Shown piece by piece: positions 51,357-60,347 of a stretch of 64,000 nt of DNA; within the stretch, counting starts at the first letter, position 1, and every line of letters begins with the position of its first letter. Source of the DNA: Olivibacter sp. XZL3. Its GTDB lineage: Bacteria > Bacteroidota > Bacteroidia > Sphingobacteriales > Sphingobacteriaceae. The notes under the pieces are model-generated. The model ran no database searches, was not told the origin of the DNA, and worked only from the letters and a program-made list of their open reading frames with translations. The DNA is taken from NCBI RefSeq assembly GCF_004368405.1, contig NZ_SBJH01000006.1, positions 1-64,000 on the forward strand, given 5' to 3'. Position numbers and translations under genes: made by a program.

Positions 51357-53696
51357 TTAACACTTTACGCCGATTCGGATTGCTTTTAACCCACTTACGC
51401 CTTGCAGCTCCTCGAGCTCAAGCTCTTCCATGTCGTCTAATAAGATGTCCTTATTTTGAAGGTAATTAATATAGCCGATATACTCTTTAATTTCCCTTGC
51501 GTCATAATAGACCAAGGCAATTTTTCCGGGTTGAGTGAGCCTTTCGTAAGAGTCCTTTAAGTGTACTTTGTCTATTCTCTTTTTTATGATATGATATCGG
51601 ATATTGTATGCACCTTCCACGTCGAAGCGCCTTTCATCCACTCTAAAGCTGATGTCAATGTCGTTTCCATTGATAAATATCAGCTGTGTTGTTTCCAGCG
51701 GCGTTTCCATTTGTTGCAGAAGGGTATGCGTTATTTTAGCAATAGAAGCCATCGAGGTGAGTTGCCACAGGCGTACATTCTTGAGGTAAAGCACGTCAAA
51801 GGGTTTTTCCGGCGCAATGGACTGACCGATATAGATGTCGTATTCAACGCCATCTGTTCTGAATTTCTCAAAATAACAGGGGTAAGATCGTTGTATTTCG
51901 TCATTTAAGAGTTCTAAGTATCCATTCACTGCCGTATTGATAGTGGCGATGGAAGATTCGAGCGCTCTGCGGTGTTGATAAGCTTTTCCGGTTTCCTCTA
52001 CGATCTCTTGCTCATATTTTTCGATAATTTCCGTCAACGCTGAATGGCTGTTTTTGAAATGCATTAAAAGCATATACACTTCTTTCTCCATGAAGTCCTT
52101 CACCTTCATTTGCACCACGTCGATTGGACTGGCATCTAATTGCATGAGCCACTTATCACAATTAAATTCCATTTCGTCCAGTATGGCGATGCTGTAGATG
52201 CTCTTGATTTCTTGCAGTACTTGTTTGAGTAAACCCAATTGTGTTTTGTAGTCAGCAACCAGTGCTTTATTCCGTTCAATTGTAGAGTTTCTTATATCGA
52301 TAGCGCCATATAAAGGATATACGTTTTTAAACTGAATATTCTCAATAGTCGGTTTTGGTTTTTGTGGGACGACTTTCTTCAGATACTCATAAGCGGCTTC
52401 ATTGAATTTCCACTGAACAGCCGGTTGTAGGGAAGTGAATTTCTCTTTAATAATGGCATCGATGCGGGCATTGAATCTATTCGCTTGGTCGTACAGCAAT
52501 TGTGCTAATAGCGGAGCAGCCCGGCGTAGTTTAGCGAGTGCTATTTTGTCGACCATATGTCCGTCGTTGGTATAGACCTCTAGTAATCCAATTACCGCGC
52601 TATTGTAATATAAAGGTATGCATACGTAAGAAGTAAGGCCTAAATCGGAAAGATCGTTCAGGAATTTAAAATTAGGATCTCCAAATTCGATGCCTATATT
52701 GTATACGATGATTTGCGGATTGAGGAGATAAGATTCCGTAAGGTTTGCCTCTTGACAGTGCGGCGTTTTCTTCTTAAGCAGGTCGGGTAATATACTCCCA
52801 TGCATGTATACCTGATCTAATATAGGCTTGTTGTTAAGCTGTAATATGGGCGATAGCCCAAACTTGATATGGTGGTTTCCGGTTAGCGTCCGGAGCGATT
52901 CTTCCAGTATATCGTATGCTTGTTCGATTTCATCATCCGAATTCCGGCTGACAATATCCCTGATGTTTTGCATAACGCGATCTGGTGTGACTTCTTTCAC
53001 TGTGATGATAGAAAAACCAGTGAAGGCGAATTGGTTAAGCGGGAGCATTTCACGCAGGAACTTCCATTCGAATTGCTGCACATTGCTTTGCCTAATTTTT
53101 TTATAGTCCAGTTCAGGCAGTGTTATTTTAGGCTTGATCTCTACGAAACGCTTGTCAATTTGGACAGCGTAATACCTGCGCAGGTTTGTCGTTTGATCTT
53201 TCGAAGAGAATTCCATGACTTCATCTTCAAAGGGTGGGATTTCATAAAAACGTTCCAGCAGCAAGCTATAAATAGATTGTTCAATTAATTCATGTTTATG
53301 CTTGCTTTCTTTAATGTCGTTAAAGGTCTCCTCACAGAACTCTTGACGAATTAAATTATAAAAACCCGTTGTGCCGTAAAAAACATTTTTACCCAAAGGA
53401 GTTGCTAGTGCCCAAAGCATTTCGCGTTCATCTTCCAGTGGAGGAACGAGCAAGTTGTAGACATAGAATAATACACGGCTGTAGTCGTTCAGATTTTCTT
53501 CCGTTAGCGGTCCGTAGACGGCTCTCGCTTCTACGAATTTATGAAGAAGAAATTCCAGCATTTCATGCTTTGCATTGTCTTCCGCGCCCGCCAGCTTTCT
53601 TAAGTGCTCAATAAAACCATCAATTGAAAGCTGTATATCTAGTTTGCCTAAAAGGTCTTTTTTATTTTCTGATAAATCTAATACTTGCGTAAACAT
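51357..53696 (-). CDS. GAF domain-containing protein
   Basis: The 779-residue soluble protein has an all-helical N-terminal third. A GAF-like sensor domain follows at about residues 330-420 (NPQIIVYNIGIEFGDPNFKFLNDLSDLGLTSYVCIPLYYNSAVIGLLEVYTND), then a helical and coiled-coil stretch, and a C-terminal domain (GVEYDIYIGQSIAPEKPFDVLYLKNVRLWQL). No kinase, cyclase or DNA-binding module is visible. It belongs to a Bacteroidota family of unknown function. As the last gene of the ppk1 row it lies 22 bases after the metallophosphoesterase gene, so a sensing role in that pathway is possible (inference). Confidence 0.72.
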   Translation of the reverse strand: MFTQVLDLSENKKDLLGKLDIQLSIDGFIEHLRKLAGAEDNAKHEMLEFLLHKFVEARAVYGPLTEENLNDYSRVLFYVYNLLVPPLEDEREMLWALATPLGKNVFYGTTGFYNLIRQEFCEETFNDIKESKHKHELIEQSIYSLLLERFYEIPPFEDEVMEFSSKDQTTNLRRYYAVQIDKRFVEIKPKITLPELDYKKIRQSNVQQFEWKFLREMLPLNQFAFTGFSIITVKEVTPDRVMQNIRDIVSRNSDDEIEQAYDILEESLRTLTGNHHIKFGLSPILQLNNKPILDQVYMHGSILPDLLKKKTPHCQEANLTESYLLNPQIIVYNIGIEFGDPNFKFLNDLSDLGLTSYVCIPLYYNSAVIGLLEVYTNDGHMVDKIALAKLRRAAPLLAQLLYDQANRFNARIDAIIKEKFTSLQPAVQWKFNEAAYEYLKKVVPQKPKPTIENIQFKNVYPLYGAIDIRNSTIERNKALVADYKTQLGLLKQVLQEIKSIYSIAILDEMEFNCDKWLMQLDASPIDVVQMKVKDFMEKEVYMLLMHFKNSHSALTEIIEKYEQEIVEETGKAYQHRRALESSIATINTAVNGYLELLNDEIQRSYPCYFEKFRTDGVEYDIYIGQSIAPEKPFDVLYLKNVRLWQLTSMASIAKITHTLLQQMETPLETTQLIFINGNDIDISFRVDERRFDVEGAYNIRYHIIKKRIDKVHLKDSYERLTQPGKIALVYYDAREIKEYIGYINYLQNKDILLDDMEELELEELQGVSGLKAIRIGVKC

Positions 53697-53718
53697 GATT
53701 AATGTGAGGATTTACTTG

Positions 53719-56700
53719 TTAAAAACGGAATCCCATGGTAAAATAAGGATACCACCCTTCCTTTGAATGGCCAGCTACCAGTTGCAAAAGTGCAATTCTT
53801 GCCGGCGCATAATACAATCCTGCGCCGGTACCTTGATGCATCGACCGATTGTCTAGTCCATCTACCCAAACTTTTCCGATATCATAAAAAGCTAGCAGTC
53901 CAAGTTGTCCCGGCAAAATATAACTTCCTATTTGAGCCAGTTTAATTCTGGCTTCAAAATTATTAAAAAATAAATGTTCTCCGGCAAAGCGATATTGCCG
54001 ATATCCCCACAGGTTGCCTTGGCCGCCTAGAAACAGCGATTGGTAAAAAGTCGTTTGCCCCAGGGTGGTTCCTCCGCCAAGTCGATTTGAAAAGGTGATC
54101 GCTTCGCTGCTAATACTCTTATAAACGGCAATTTCGGCTTTTGCCTGCAGGAAGGATTTGGAATACCCATTAAGTCCAGTCAGCCCCTGGATGTCCAATT
54201 TGACGTAGCCTCCTTCTGTAGTCAATATTTTGTCATTTCTGTTGTCTTTTAGGAATGACGCATTAAAACCGGCAAAAAGTTTATCTTTTGCGATCGTTAA
54301 GCTGTCGTATGTATGCAACTCGTTGGTATTGTTGATAAAGCGTCCGACGTTATCGTCCGAATCGTAGTAGTAAAGCTGCAAGGACGGTCCGACGGAAATG
54401 GAAGACGTTTCGTCCGGCGTCCATCGCAGTGCGGAATGTGCCTCGTATAAGTTAAAACGGCTTCGATAATACCTTACGGAATGGTTTTCTTTGTCATAAC
54501 TGGAATTGTTGCCTAGTCCGAAAAAGTTTTGCGTATTATTCGGCGCGTATATATTCACGTCTGCGAGCAGATCTGCTTTTCCTACGGTTTCCTTCCAAAC
54601 TCCTTTATATTTCACTTTAACGGCGCCAGTTGCGAGGGCTCCAGAAATTAAAAGCTGCTGTTGGTTTGCAAAAGGGCTTTTGCGAAAGCCTCTTTGGTGT
54701 GTATACCTAAATCCGCCCCCAATCATCACGCCATCGTCCGCATTAAAGCCAACCGTAACTAAGGGCATCCAGACGCTGTATAAATTTACAGGAACAAAAG
54801 CGAGGTTGGCACTATCTGTTGATAGGTGTTTTCTTAGCTTAGACAATTGCCCTGAAAAAGAAGATTGCTGCCCAGAGTCATAAATCTTAACAGGCCGTGC
54901 CGTTGAGTCGATATGATAAACCTTGCGGCCTTGTCCTCCAATAACCCGCAGTTTGATATGGGGATGCTTATTTTCGATATATACGCTGTCGTCGCCATTA
55001 GCCAAATAAATCCGAATCTCTTTCGTTAAAGAAGGGGCATACTCTTTTTCCATTAATTTGCCTTTCCTTTCCCCGTCTTTGTTTATTTTCCTGACAGTCA
55101 CTTTTACGCCTTTATCCGTTCCGTCTTTGACTTCAACCCATTCGTGCTTATCACTTAATTTGATATCCACGATGCTATTGGTAAACTGATAATAGGTTTC
55201 CATCGCGTTTGAAATGGCGGCTCTTCTTTGCTTCAGTTCGCTGAAAAGCGAGTCGTGGCGGATGGCATAGGAAGAAGTGGGGAGTTTTTTAAGCGCTTCT
55301 TCTAGCACCTCATCGCTCATGTCGTTGACAAACTCATTCGTGATTTCCATCCACTCATCGTGAGTAAATTGATTTTTAGGATGCGCATTTAAGAAGTCGG
55401 ATTTAAACAGGGAATATTTTGGGCGATCGATGGTGCTTCGAAAACCCTGTAATGTTGGCAGTGCCCAGCTACGGGACATGACATTTGGGAAGAAGCCCTC
55501 CACTTTCCTGAATGCTTGGTCTCTATCCCGGGGGACGGGTAAATAGTCCTTGTCTTTTCCCTCGCGTGTGTCATACCACCTCCATTGATCTTCATGTCTG
55601 TCCCAATCGCCTACCAGAAGATCTAGCATCCTGGCTCTGAGAAAAGTTTTTGCTTTATAAATGTCGTCATTGTCGTGGTTAACTTTATTCAGCATTTTTA
55701 GCGTATTATCGGAGTCGCCCAGCGGTTCCCGTTCCTCTATTAGGCATAAGGTATTTGCAAATACGGCGTTGTAGGCTCCGAGGGCACTGTCGGGCGCTAT
55801 GATACCGATAATGGGGTTACTATGAGCGATTTTTACGGCCTCCGCCAATGGCGGAATCATCAATGCCGAATAGGGGTGTTGGGCGCTATTGGCATCATCG
55901 AGGAAATCGTGTGCGAAAGTTTGTCTCAACTCCACCGGTAGTAGTGCGTCCGTATTTTTGTTGACGCTTCGAATAACCCACTCTTTTCCGTTTTTGTCGG
56001 CCAGTCGCAGCGAGACCGTTTGCATTCCTCCGCCGCGCTTTAGGGGAGTCAGCCCCCCCTGGAAGGACGAGATCCGGATAATAGGCACCTTTGTTTGCGC
56101 GGCCCATTCTTGTCGGTAGTTCTCTCCAAAAAGCTTCCGATGAAGTTTTCCGACGCGGTTGTAAGTCGGGTTTGCTTGCACTAAGGTACTATCTTCGTTT
56201 GAGCTGCGGAGGAAAAGTGAATCACCTAAAGGAATGGGGTCGATGTAAGTCTTCTTGTAGCTGTATACTTCTCTAACCGTCCCATCGGTCAAAGCAAAAA
56301 AACGAATGTGTTGCGTCTTGTCCATCCACTCGTCAACGACAACGAAGCCCATTTTGCTAGCGGCAAATAGCGCTTTTTTTCCGTCTTTAATGAAGCTTTT
56401 TTTAGCGCCACCGCCGCTCACTATTTGTAAATTGCTTTCATCAAGCAAGAGCTGAAGACCATGTTCATGTCCTGCCATGTATAGCAAATTAGGGGAATTG
56501 TCTACTGTGGTTTTTATATCGCGCATCATACGCTGATAAGCGGGGTGGCTGATGTCTTCAGGATGTAGAAATACAGTCGACCTTAAAATGGGGTATAACG
56601 ATCCGATTAAAGGTAATGGGAGATAAAGGCTCTTATTTAAATTGGTAAGCGGGAATAGATGATCCTTCCATGAAAAGTGGCCTCCATGTACTCCGTATGA

Positions 56701-57345
56701 TAAAAAGGGATGATGAGAAGCGAGCAATACCGTTTTGTCCCGATTTTTATAGAGTAAACCTTCCAAGCGCTCGATGACATCCTCCCTGCTATTGCAATTG
56801 CAAGAAGTGTCTCGGCTGGACTTGCTGAAAGGGAAGAGCCACCATTCACTATCGTAGGCAATAACCGTCAGGTTGTCTGAAATATTAATTTCTACCGGGT
56901 CGGGACAGCCATTGCCGGGTACCATTTTTAGTAGGGGATCTCCAAGCGCTTGGAGAAAGTGCGACTGCGCTCTGATTTTTTCGAGTCCTTTTTTACCGGA
57001 GCGATCCCAATCGTGGTTTCCAGGCAGAAAATACACGGGGACCTGCTTGGTGCGAAACGGACTGAATTGCGCCTTTAGTATCTCTTCCGATTCTCCTTTT
57101 TCTGACGGGCTTAAGGACATTCCCCGGGGATAGATATTATCGCCTAAGAAAAAGACGGTTGTTTTGCTCTTGAGAACCTGTTCCGCAGCGCCGGCGATAA
57201 CAGCACTCTGGGACGCGTTCACTTCGCCGGCATCGCCTATAAAAATGCTACGGCTCCTTATGAGCGGCTCTTGTGTATGGCCTGAAAGAAAGGCCATACA
57301 TGCAAGTGCGAAAGAAATAAGTACAAGTTTGTTGTTCATATGCAT
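53719..57345 (-). CDS. Metallophosphoesterase fused to BamA/TamA-type surface-antigen barrel
   Basis: The 1208-residue protein has a signal peptide (cut near LSGHTQ) and a calcineurin-like phosphoesterase domain (about residues 30-340). Its metal motifs are IFIGDAGE, FFLGDNIYP, FLPGNHDWDR, LLASHHPFLSYGVHGGH and AGHEHGLQLL. A middle region (about 400-830) holds LLVGDWDRHEDQWRWY, and a C-terminal outer-membrane barrel (about 900-1208) ends in YFTMGFRF. The layout suggests a phosphatase held at the outer membrane. DWDRHEDQW in the middle recalls kinase-like or CotH-like folds, but I cannot assign it. Location after ppk1 suggests phosphate or polyphosphate handling (inference). Confidence 0.82.
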   Translation of the reverse strand: MHMNNKLVLISFALACMAFLSGHTQEPLIRSRSIFIGDAGEVNASQSAVIAGAAEQVLKSKTTVFFLGDNIYPRGMSLSPSEKGESEEILKAQFSPFRTKQVPVYFLPGNHDWDRSGKKGLEKIRAQSHFLQALGDPLLKMVPGNGCPDPVEINISDNLTVIAYDSEWWLFPFSKSSRDTSCNCNSREDVIERLEGLLYKNRDKTVLLASHHPFLSYGVHGGHFSWKDHLFPLTNLNKSLYLPLPLIGSLYPILRSTVFLHPEDISHPAYQRMMRDIKTTVDNSPNLLYMAGHEHGLQLLLDESNLQIVSGGGAKKSFIKDGKKALFAASKMGFVVVDEWMDKTQHIRFFALTDGTVREVYSYKKTYIDPIPLGDSLFLRSSNEDSTLVQANPTYNRVGKLHRKLFGENYRQEWAAQTKVPIIRISSFQGGLTPLKRGGGMQTVSLRLADKNGKEWVIRSVNKNTDALLPVELRQTFAHDFLDDANSAQHPYSALMIPPLAEAVKIAHSNPIIGIIAPDSALGAYNAVFANTLCLIEEREPLGDSDNTLKMLNKVNHDNDDIYKAKTFLRARMLDLLVGDWDRHEDQWRWYDTREGKDKDYLPVPRDRDQAFRKVEGFFPNVMSRSWALPTLQGFRSTIDRPKYSLFKSDFLNAHPKNQFTHDEWMEITNEFVNDMSDEVLEEALKKLPTSSYAIRHDSLFSELKQRRAAISNAMETYYQFTNSIVDIKLSDKHEWVEVKDGTDKGVKVTVRKINKDGERKGKLMEKEYAPSLTKEIRIYLANGDDSVYIENKHPHIKLRVIGGQGRKVYHIDSTARPVKIYDSGQQSSFSGQLSKLRKHLSTDSANLAFVPVNLYSVWMPLVTVGFNADDGVMIGGGFRYTHQRGFRKSPFANQQQLLISGALATGAVKVKYKGVWKETVGKADLLADVNIYAPNNTQNFFGLGNNSSYDKENHSVRYYRSRFNLYEAHSALRWTPDETSSISVGPSLQLYYYDSDDNVGRFINNTNELHTYDSLTIAKDKLFAGFNASFLKDNRNDKILTTEGGYVKLDIQGLTGLNGYSKSFLQAKAEIAVYKSISSEAITFSNRLGGGTTLGQTTFYQSLFLGGQGNLWGYRQYRFAGEHLFFNNFEARIKLAQIGSYILPGQLGLLAFYDIGKVWVDGLDNRSMHQGTGAGLYYAPARIALLQLVAGHSKEGWYPYFTMGFRF

Positions 57346-57421
57346 TATTAAAATGCTTCTGTTGTTTCAGAAAAGAACGTGGTTGGCGTTTCCTTCCCTG
57401 TTACCCGGAGCCCTCAGTCAG

Positions 57422-58273
57422 TTATTGCTTTTGATAAACGAATTTCAGTAACGTAGCTTTTTCTGTGTCACCTGCTTCGTTGCTAATATAGAGATTGTTG
57501 TCCTTGTCGAAAGCCATCCCTTCCGGTTGATTGAAAAGCTTCGGATCCAATAAATGTGCCTCCTTTACCTTCCAATTATTGTCGGCAATCACTAAAAGTT
57601 TATTGATAGAAGATAGGATGTACCATTCGTTTGTTTTTTCGTTTTTGGCCAATGCTGAAGGTCGAAAGGCTTTGCCCTTTAGCTTTGTGTGTTTGCTAAT
57701 CTCTTTATTGTCAATAACAAAGCTTTCTGTTCGTGTAAGTTTGCCGTTTGCTTCCAGTTTAATTACATAACCAGTCGTCTGGGATGTTTTTTTGTCAACA
57801 TTGCATTGCTTACATAAAACATACAAACGGTTATCTGCGGTTGAAGTCGCCAAGCTTTCGTACTCTCCTTTAGGGAGAATCTTTTCAGACATTACCGCCC
57901 TGGTATCGGCACGATCAGGTTGTTGAAGAGGAAAAGAAAAAAAGGAACCATCGCTTCTGAGTAAAACGAAGTGCTTATTGTTAATAGTCAGGTCCTCATA
58001 ATCCCCCTGTTCAGCAAATTTTATATAGTTGGCAGATTTATCGCCCGGGCGTAAATAGTAAAGATGTCCATCCTCGTCTTGCTGTGCAAATAAGGTGTTC
58101 GGATCACCGTTTAAAAAGGTTATACCGGATACCTCTTTTAATTCGGCAGGCAGTTCAATTCGTTCAGGTCTGTCCAAATGGTAATTTGCTGGCGAGGTGA
58201 ACGATGCCTCTTTTTTTTGGGCGCAGGCCCCACAGGCCATCATTGCGATATATGCGGTAAATAAAGCTCTCAT
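57422..58273 (-). CDS. SdiA-regulated-like beta-propeller protein
   Basis: The 283-residue protein has a signal or lipoprotein leader (MMACGACAQKK; Cys at about residue 15 or 18). Repeated propeller blades follow: ELKEVSGITFLNGDPNTLFAQQDEDGHLYYL, EGDYEDLTINNKHFVLLRSDGSF, GEYESLATSTADNRLYVLCK, QPEGMAFDKDNNLYISNEA. This matches the SdiA-regulated domain family, whose role is not established. It sits 20 bases after ppk1 in the same transcription unit. Confidence 0.8.
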   Translation of the reverse strand: MRALFTAYIAMMACGACAQKKEASFTSPANYHLDRPERIELPAELKEVSGITFLNGDPNTLFAQQDEDGHLYYLRPGDKSANYIKFAEQGDYEDLTINNKHFVLLRSDGSFFSFPLQQPDRADTRAVMSEKILPKGEYESLATSTADNRLYVLCKQCNVDKKTSQTTGYVIKLEANGKLTRTESFVIDNKEISKHTKLKGKAFRPSALAKNEKTNEWYILSSINKLLVIADNNWKVKEAHLLDPKLFNQPEGMAFDKDNNLYISNEAGDTEKATLLKFVYQKQ

Positions 58274-58293
58274 TGGTAATCTTAATTTTTATC

Positions 58294-60339
58294 CTAGCTA
58301 TTGACGAGATCGCTGGACGAAGCGTTAATAAGCTCTTGTATTTTTTCTTGCGATCGTATTGTTTCGCCGGCCAGGGCGATATTGTTTCCGTCTTGGTCCA
58401 ATTGAACGGCGGCGGTATTGTCTTCTAGCTGCAAAGCTATTATGTCTTTAATTTGATCTTTTAATAGTTCATCATAAATTGGGAAACAAACTTCTATACG
58501 CCTATAGATGTTTCGATCCATCCAATCGGCCGAGCCGAGAAACAGCTGTTCGTTACCGCCATTATGGAAAATGAAGATCCGACCATGTTCTAGATAACGG
58601 TCTACGATGCGGAGCACCCGGATGTTTTCGCTCACTCCGGGCAGTCCGGGGCGGATTCTGCAGATGCCTCTTACAATTAAGTCGATCTTAACGCCTGCTT
58701 GGCTGGCTTCATATAGTTTGTAAATGAGTGTTTCCTCCTCTAAATTATTTACTTTTAGGATAATACCAGCGGCTTCTCCGTTTAGCGCCTGTCTAATTTC
58801 GTTATCAATACGGTCGATGAAGACGGCGTGTAAGTTAAATCTGGCAACGAGTAAGTGGTGAAACAGCAGCGACGGGCATTCTTTGCCAAAATTTGGGCCG
58901 CTCAAGTAATCGAAAAGCTGAGCGGTCTCTTTTGTTATAGCCGGAGACGCCGTGAGTAAGGAGTGATCCGTATAAGTTTTAGCGGTATTTTCATTGAAAT
59001 TGCCGGTTGAAAGCAAGGCTAATAAGCTGTGTTCGTTTTCTGACCGTAGCTTTATTAATGAAACCTTTGCATGCACTTTAAGTTTCGGATCGCTGTATAT
59101 AATTTTTACGCCGGCACTTTCCATCCGTTTCGCCCATTTAATGTTGTTGGCCTCGTCAAATCGCGCTTTCAATTCGACAAAAACGGTTACTTTTTTCCCG
59201 TTCTTTGCGGCACTTATAAGGGCATGCACAATTTGCGAGTTTGTAGCGACTCTATATAAGGTGATATAAATTTCTTCTACCGCCGGATTTAAGACCGCTT
59301 CGTTAAAAAAACGTAGGATCGTATTGTACGAATTATAAGGTGTGTGAAGCAGTAAGTCCCGCTGTTTTATCTCCTCAAATAAGTTGCGCTGTCTGTAGCA
59401 AATTTCTTTAACGGGCAATTTTGTATATTCAAGTTGCGGATTCTTGATAGGGAAACTAAAAAAATCCCGTAGGTTGTGGTACACGCCTCCTTCAATATGG
59501 TTGGCGTGTTCGAGTTGCAGGCATGCTATCAATCGGTTTAGAACCAATTTAGGAACGCCCGGTTGGTAGAGGAGCCGGGTTGCCATTCCATAATCGCGCA
59601 AGTTCAACAGTTTCTCTATCTCGTTTGCAAGATCTCCACTGAACTCGTCTTGTAAATCGAGCTCAGCATCCCGCGTCACTTTAAAGGAGAATATACATGT
59701 CGGCGTATTCGTAAAAATATAAGGAAGATGCGCCCGGATAATATCATCGATCAGTACGATATAGTCAATGTCTTCCACGGTAACCCGAAAAAACCGGGGC
59801 ACTTCATCGGATGGAATGTTTACCAGTGCCAGCGTATTGTCATGGTCGGCAAATCCGGCAGCCAAATAAAGCTGATTGTTCTTTGGAAAGAAATCGGTTC
59901 GCTCTGGATAATGAATTTCGATAAAAGCGGCGATGGTGTCGAAGAAGAAACGGTTTGTTTCTTCCTTAATAATTTCCGGTATTGCTTCGTTATAGATTAA
60001 ACGGATATTTTGATTGTTTAAGGCAGGAATGATCGCGTCCTTTAAAATAGTGCCGAAATAAGCCTGTTGGCTTTCGATTATTTTTTTTGTTTTCTTTAAA
60101 AGGCCTTTTTTGATAAGCTTATTGGGAACGGCGTCTTGCTTTTTTAGCTGCTTCAGTGCCATCAGGACGGGTATTCGTACCCGATAGAACTCATCTAGAT
60201 TCGATGAATAGATCGCGAGAAACTTTAAACGTTCGAGCAAAGGAACATCTTCTTTGGCGGCCTCCTCTAATACTCTTCCATTGAAAGAGAGCCAGCTTAG
60301 ATCCCGGCTATTTAACAGCTTCTTCCTTTTTTTTAGCAT
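58294..60339 (-). CDS. ppk1: Polyphosphate kinase 1
   Basis: The 681-residue protein follows the four-domain PPK1 plan. The N-terminal domain reads LNSRDLSWLSFNGRVLEEAAKEDVPLLERLKFLAIYSSNLDEFYRVR. The catalytic core includes LLLHTPYNSYNTILRFFNEAVLNPAVEEIYITLYRVA, KKVTVFVELKARFDEANNIKWAKRMESAGVKIIYSDPKLKVHAKVSLI (with the HxK motif) and LLALLSTGNFNENTAKTYTDHSLLTA. It polymerizes the gamma-phosphate of ATP into polyphosphate. It lies 8 bases after the HD-Pycsar-type gene, which is translated first, so the two are surely co-transcribed. Confidence 0.95.
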   Translation of the reverse strand: MLKKRKKLLNSRDLSWLSFNGRVLEEAAKEDVPLLERLKFLAIYSSNLDEFYRVRIPVLMALKQLKKQDAVPNKLIKKGLLKKTKKIIESQQAYFGTILKDAIIPALNNQNIRLIYNEAIPEIIKEETNRFFFDTIAAFIEIHYPERTDFFPKNNQLYLAAGFADHDNTLALVNIPSDEVPRFFRVTVEDIDYIVLIDDIIRAHLPYIFTNTPTCIFSFKVTRDAELDLQDEFSGDLANEIEKLLNLRDYGMATRLLYQPGVPKLVLNRLIACLQLEHANHIEGGVYHNLRDFFSFPIKNPQLEYTKLPVKEICYRQRNLFEEIKQRDLLLHTPYNSYNTILRFFNEAVLNPAVEEIYITLYRVATNSQIVHALISAAKNGKKVTVFVELKARFDEANNIKWAKRMESAGVKIIYSDPKLKVHAKVSLIKLRSENEHSLLALLSTGNFNENTAKTYTDHSLLTASPAITKETAQLFDYLSGPNFGKECPSLLFHHLLVARFNLHAVFIDRIDNEIRQALNGEAAGIILKVNNLEEETLIYKLYEASQAGVKIDLIVRGICRIRPGLPGVSENIRVLRIVDRYLEHGRIFIFHNGGNEQLFLGSADWMDRNIYRRIEVCFPIYDELLKDQIKDIIALQLEDNTAAVQLDQDGNNIALAGETIRSQEKIQELINASSSDLVNS

Positions 60340-60347
60340 GGCGACCG

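Noticed and set aside
53369-53614. 81-codon plus-strand frame inside the GAF gene
   Set aside because: Antisense to a long intact gene, with no promoter or domain.
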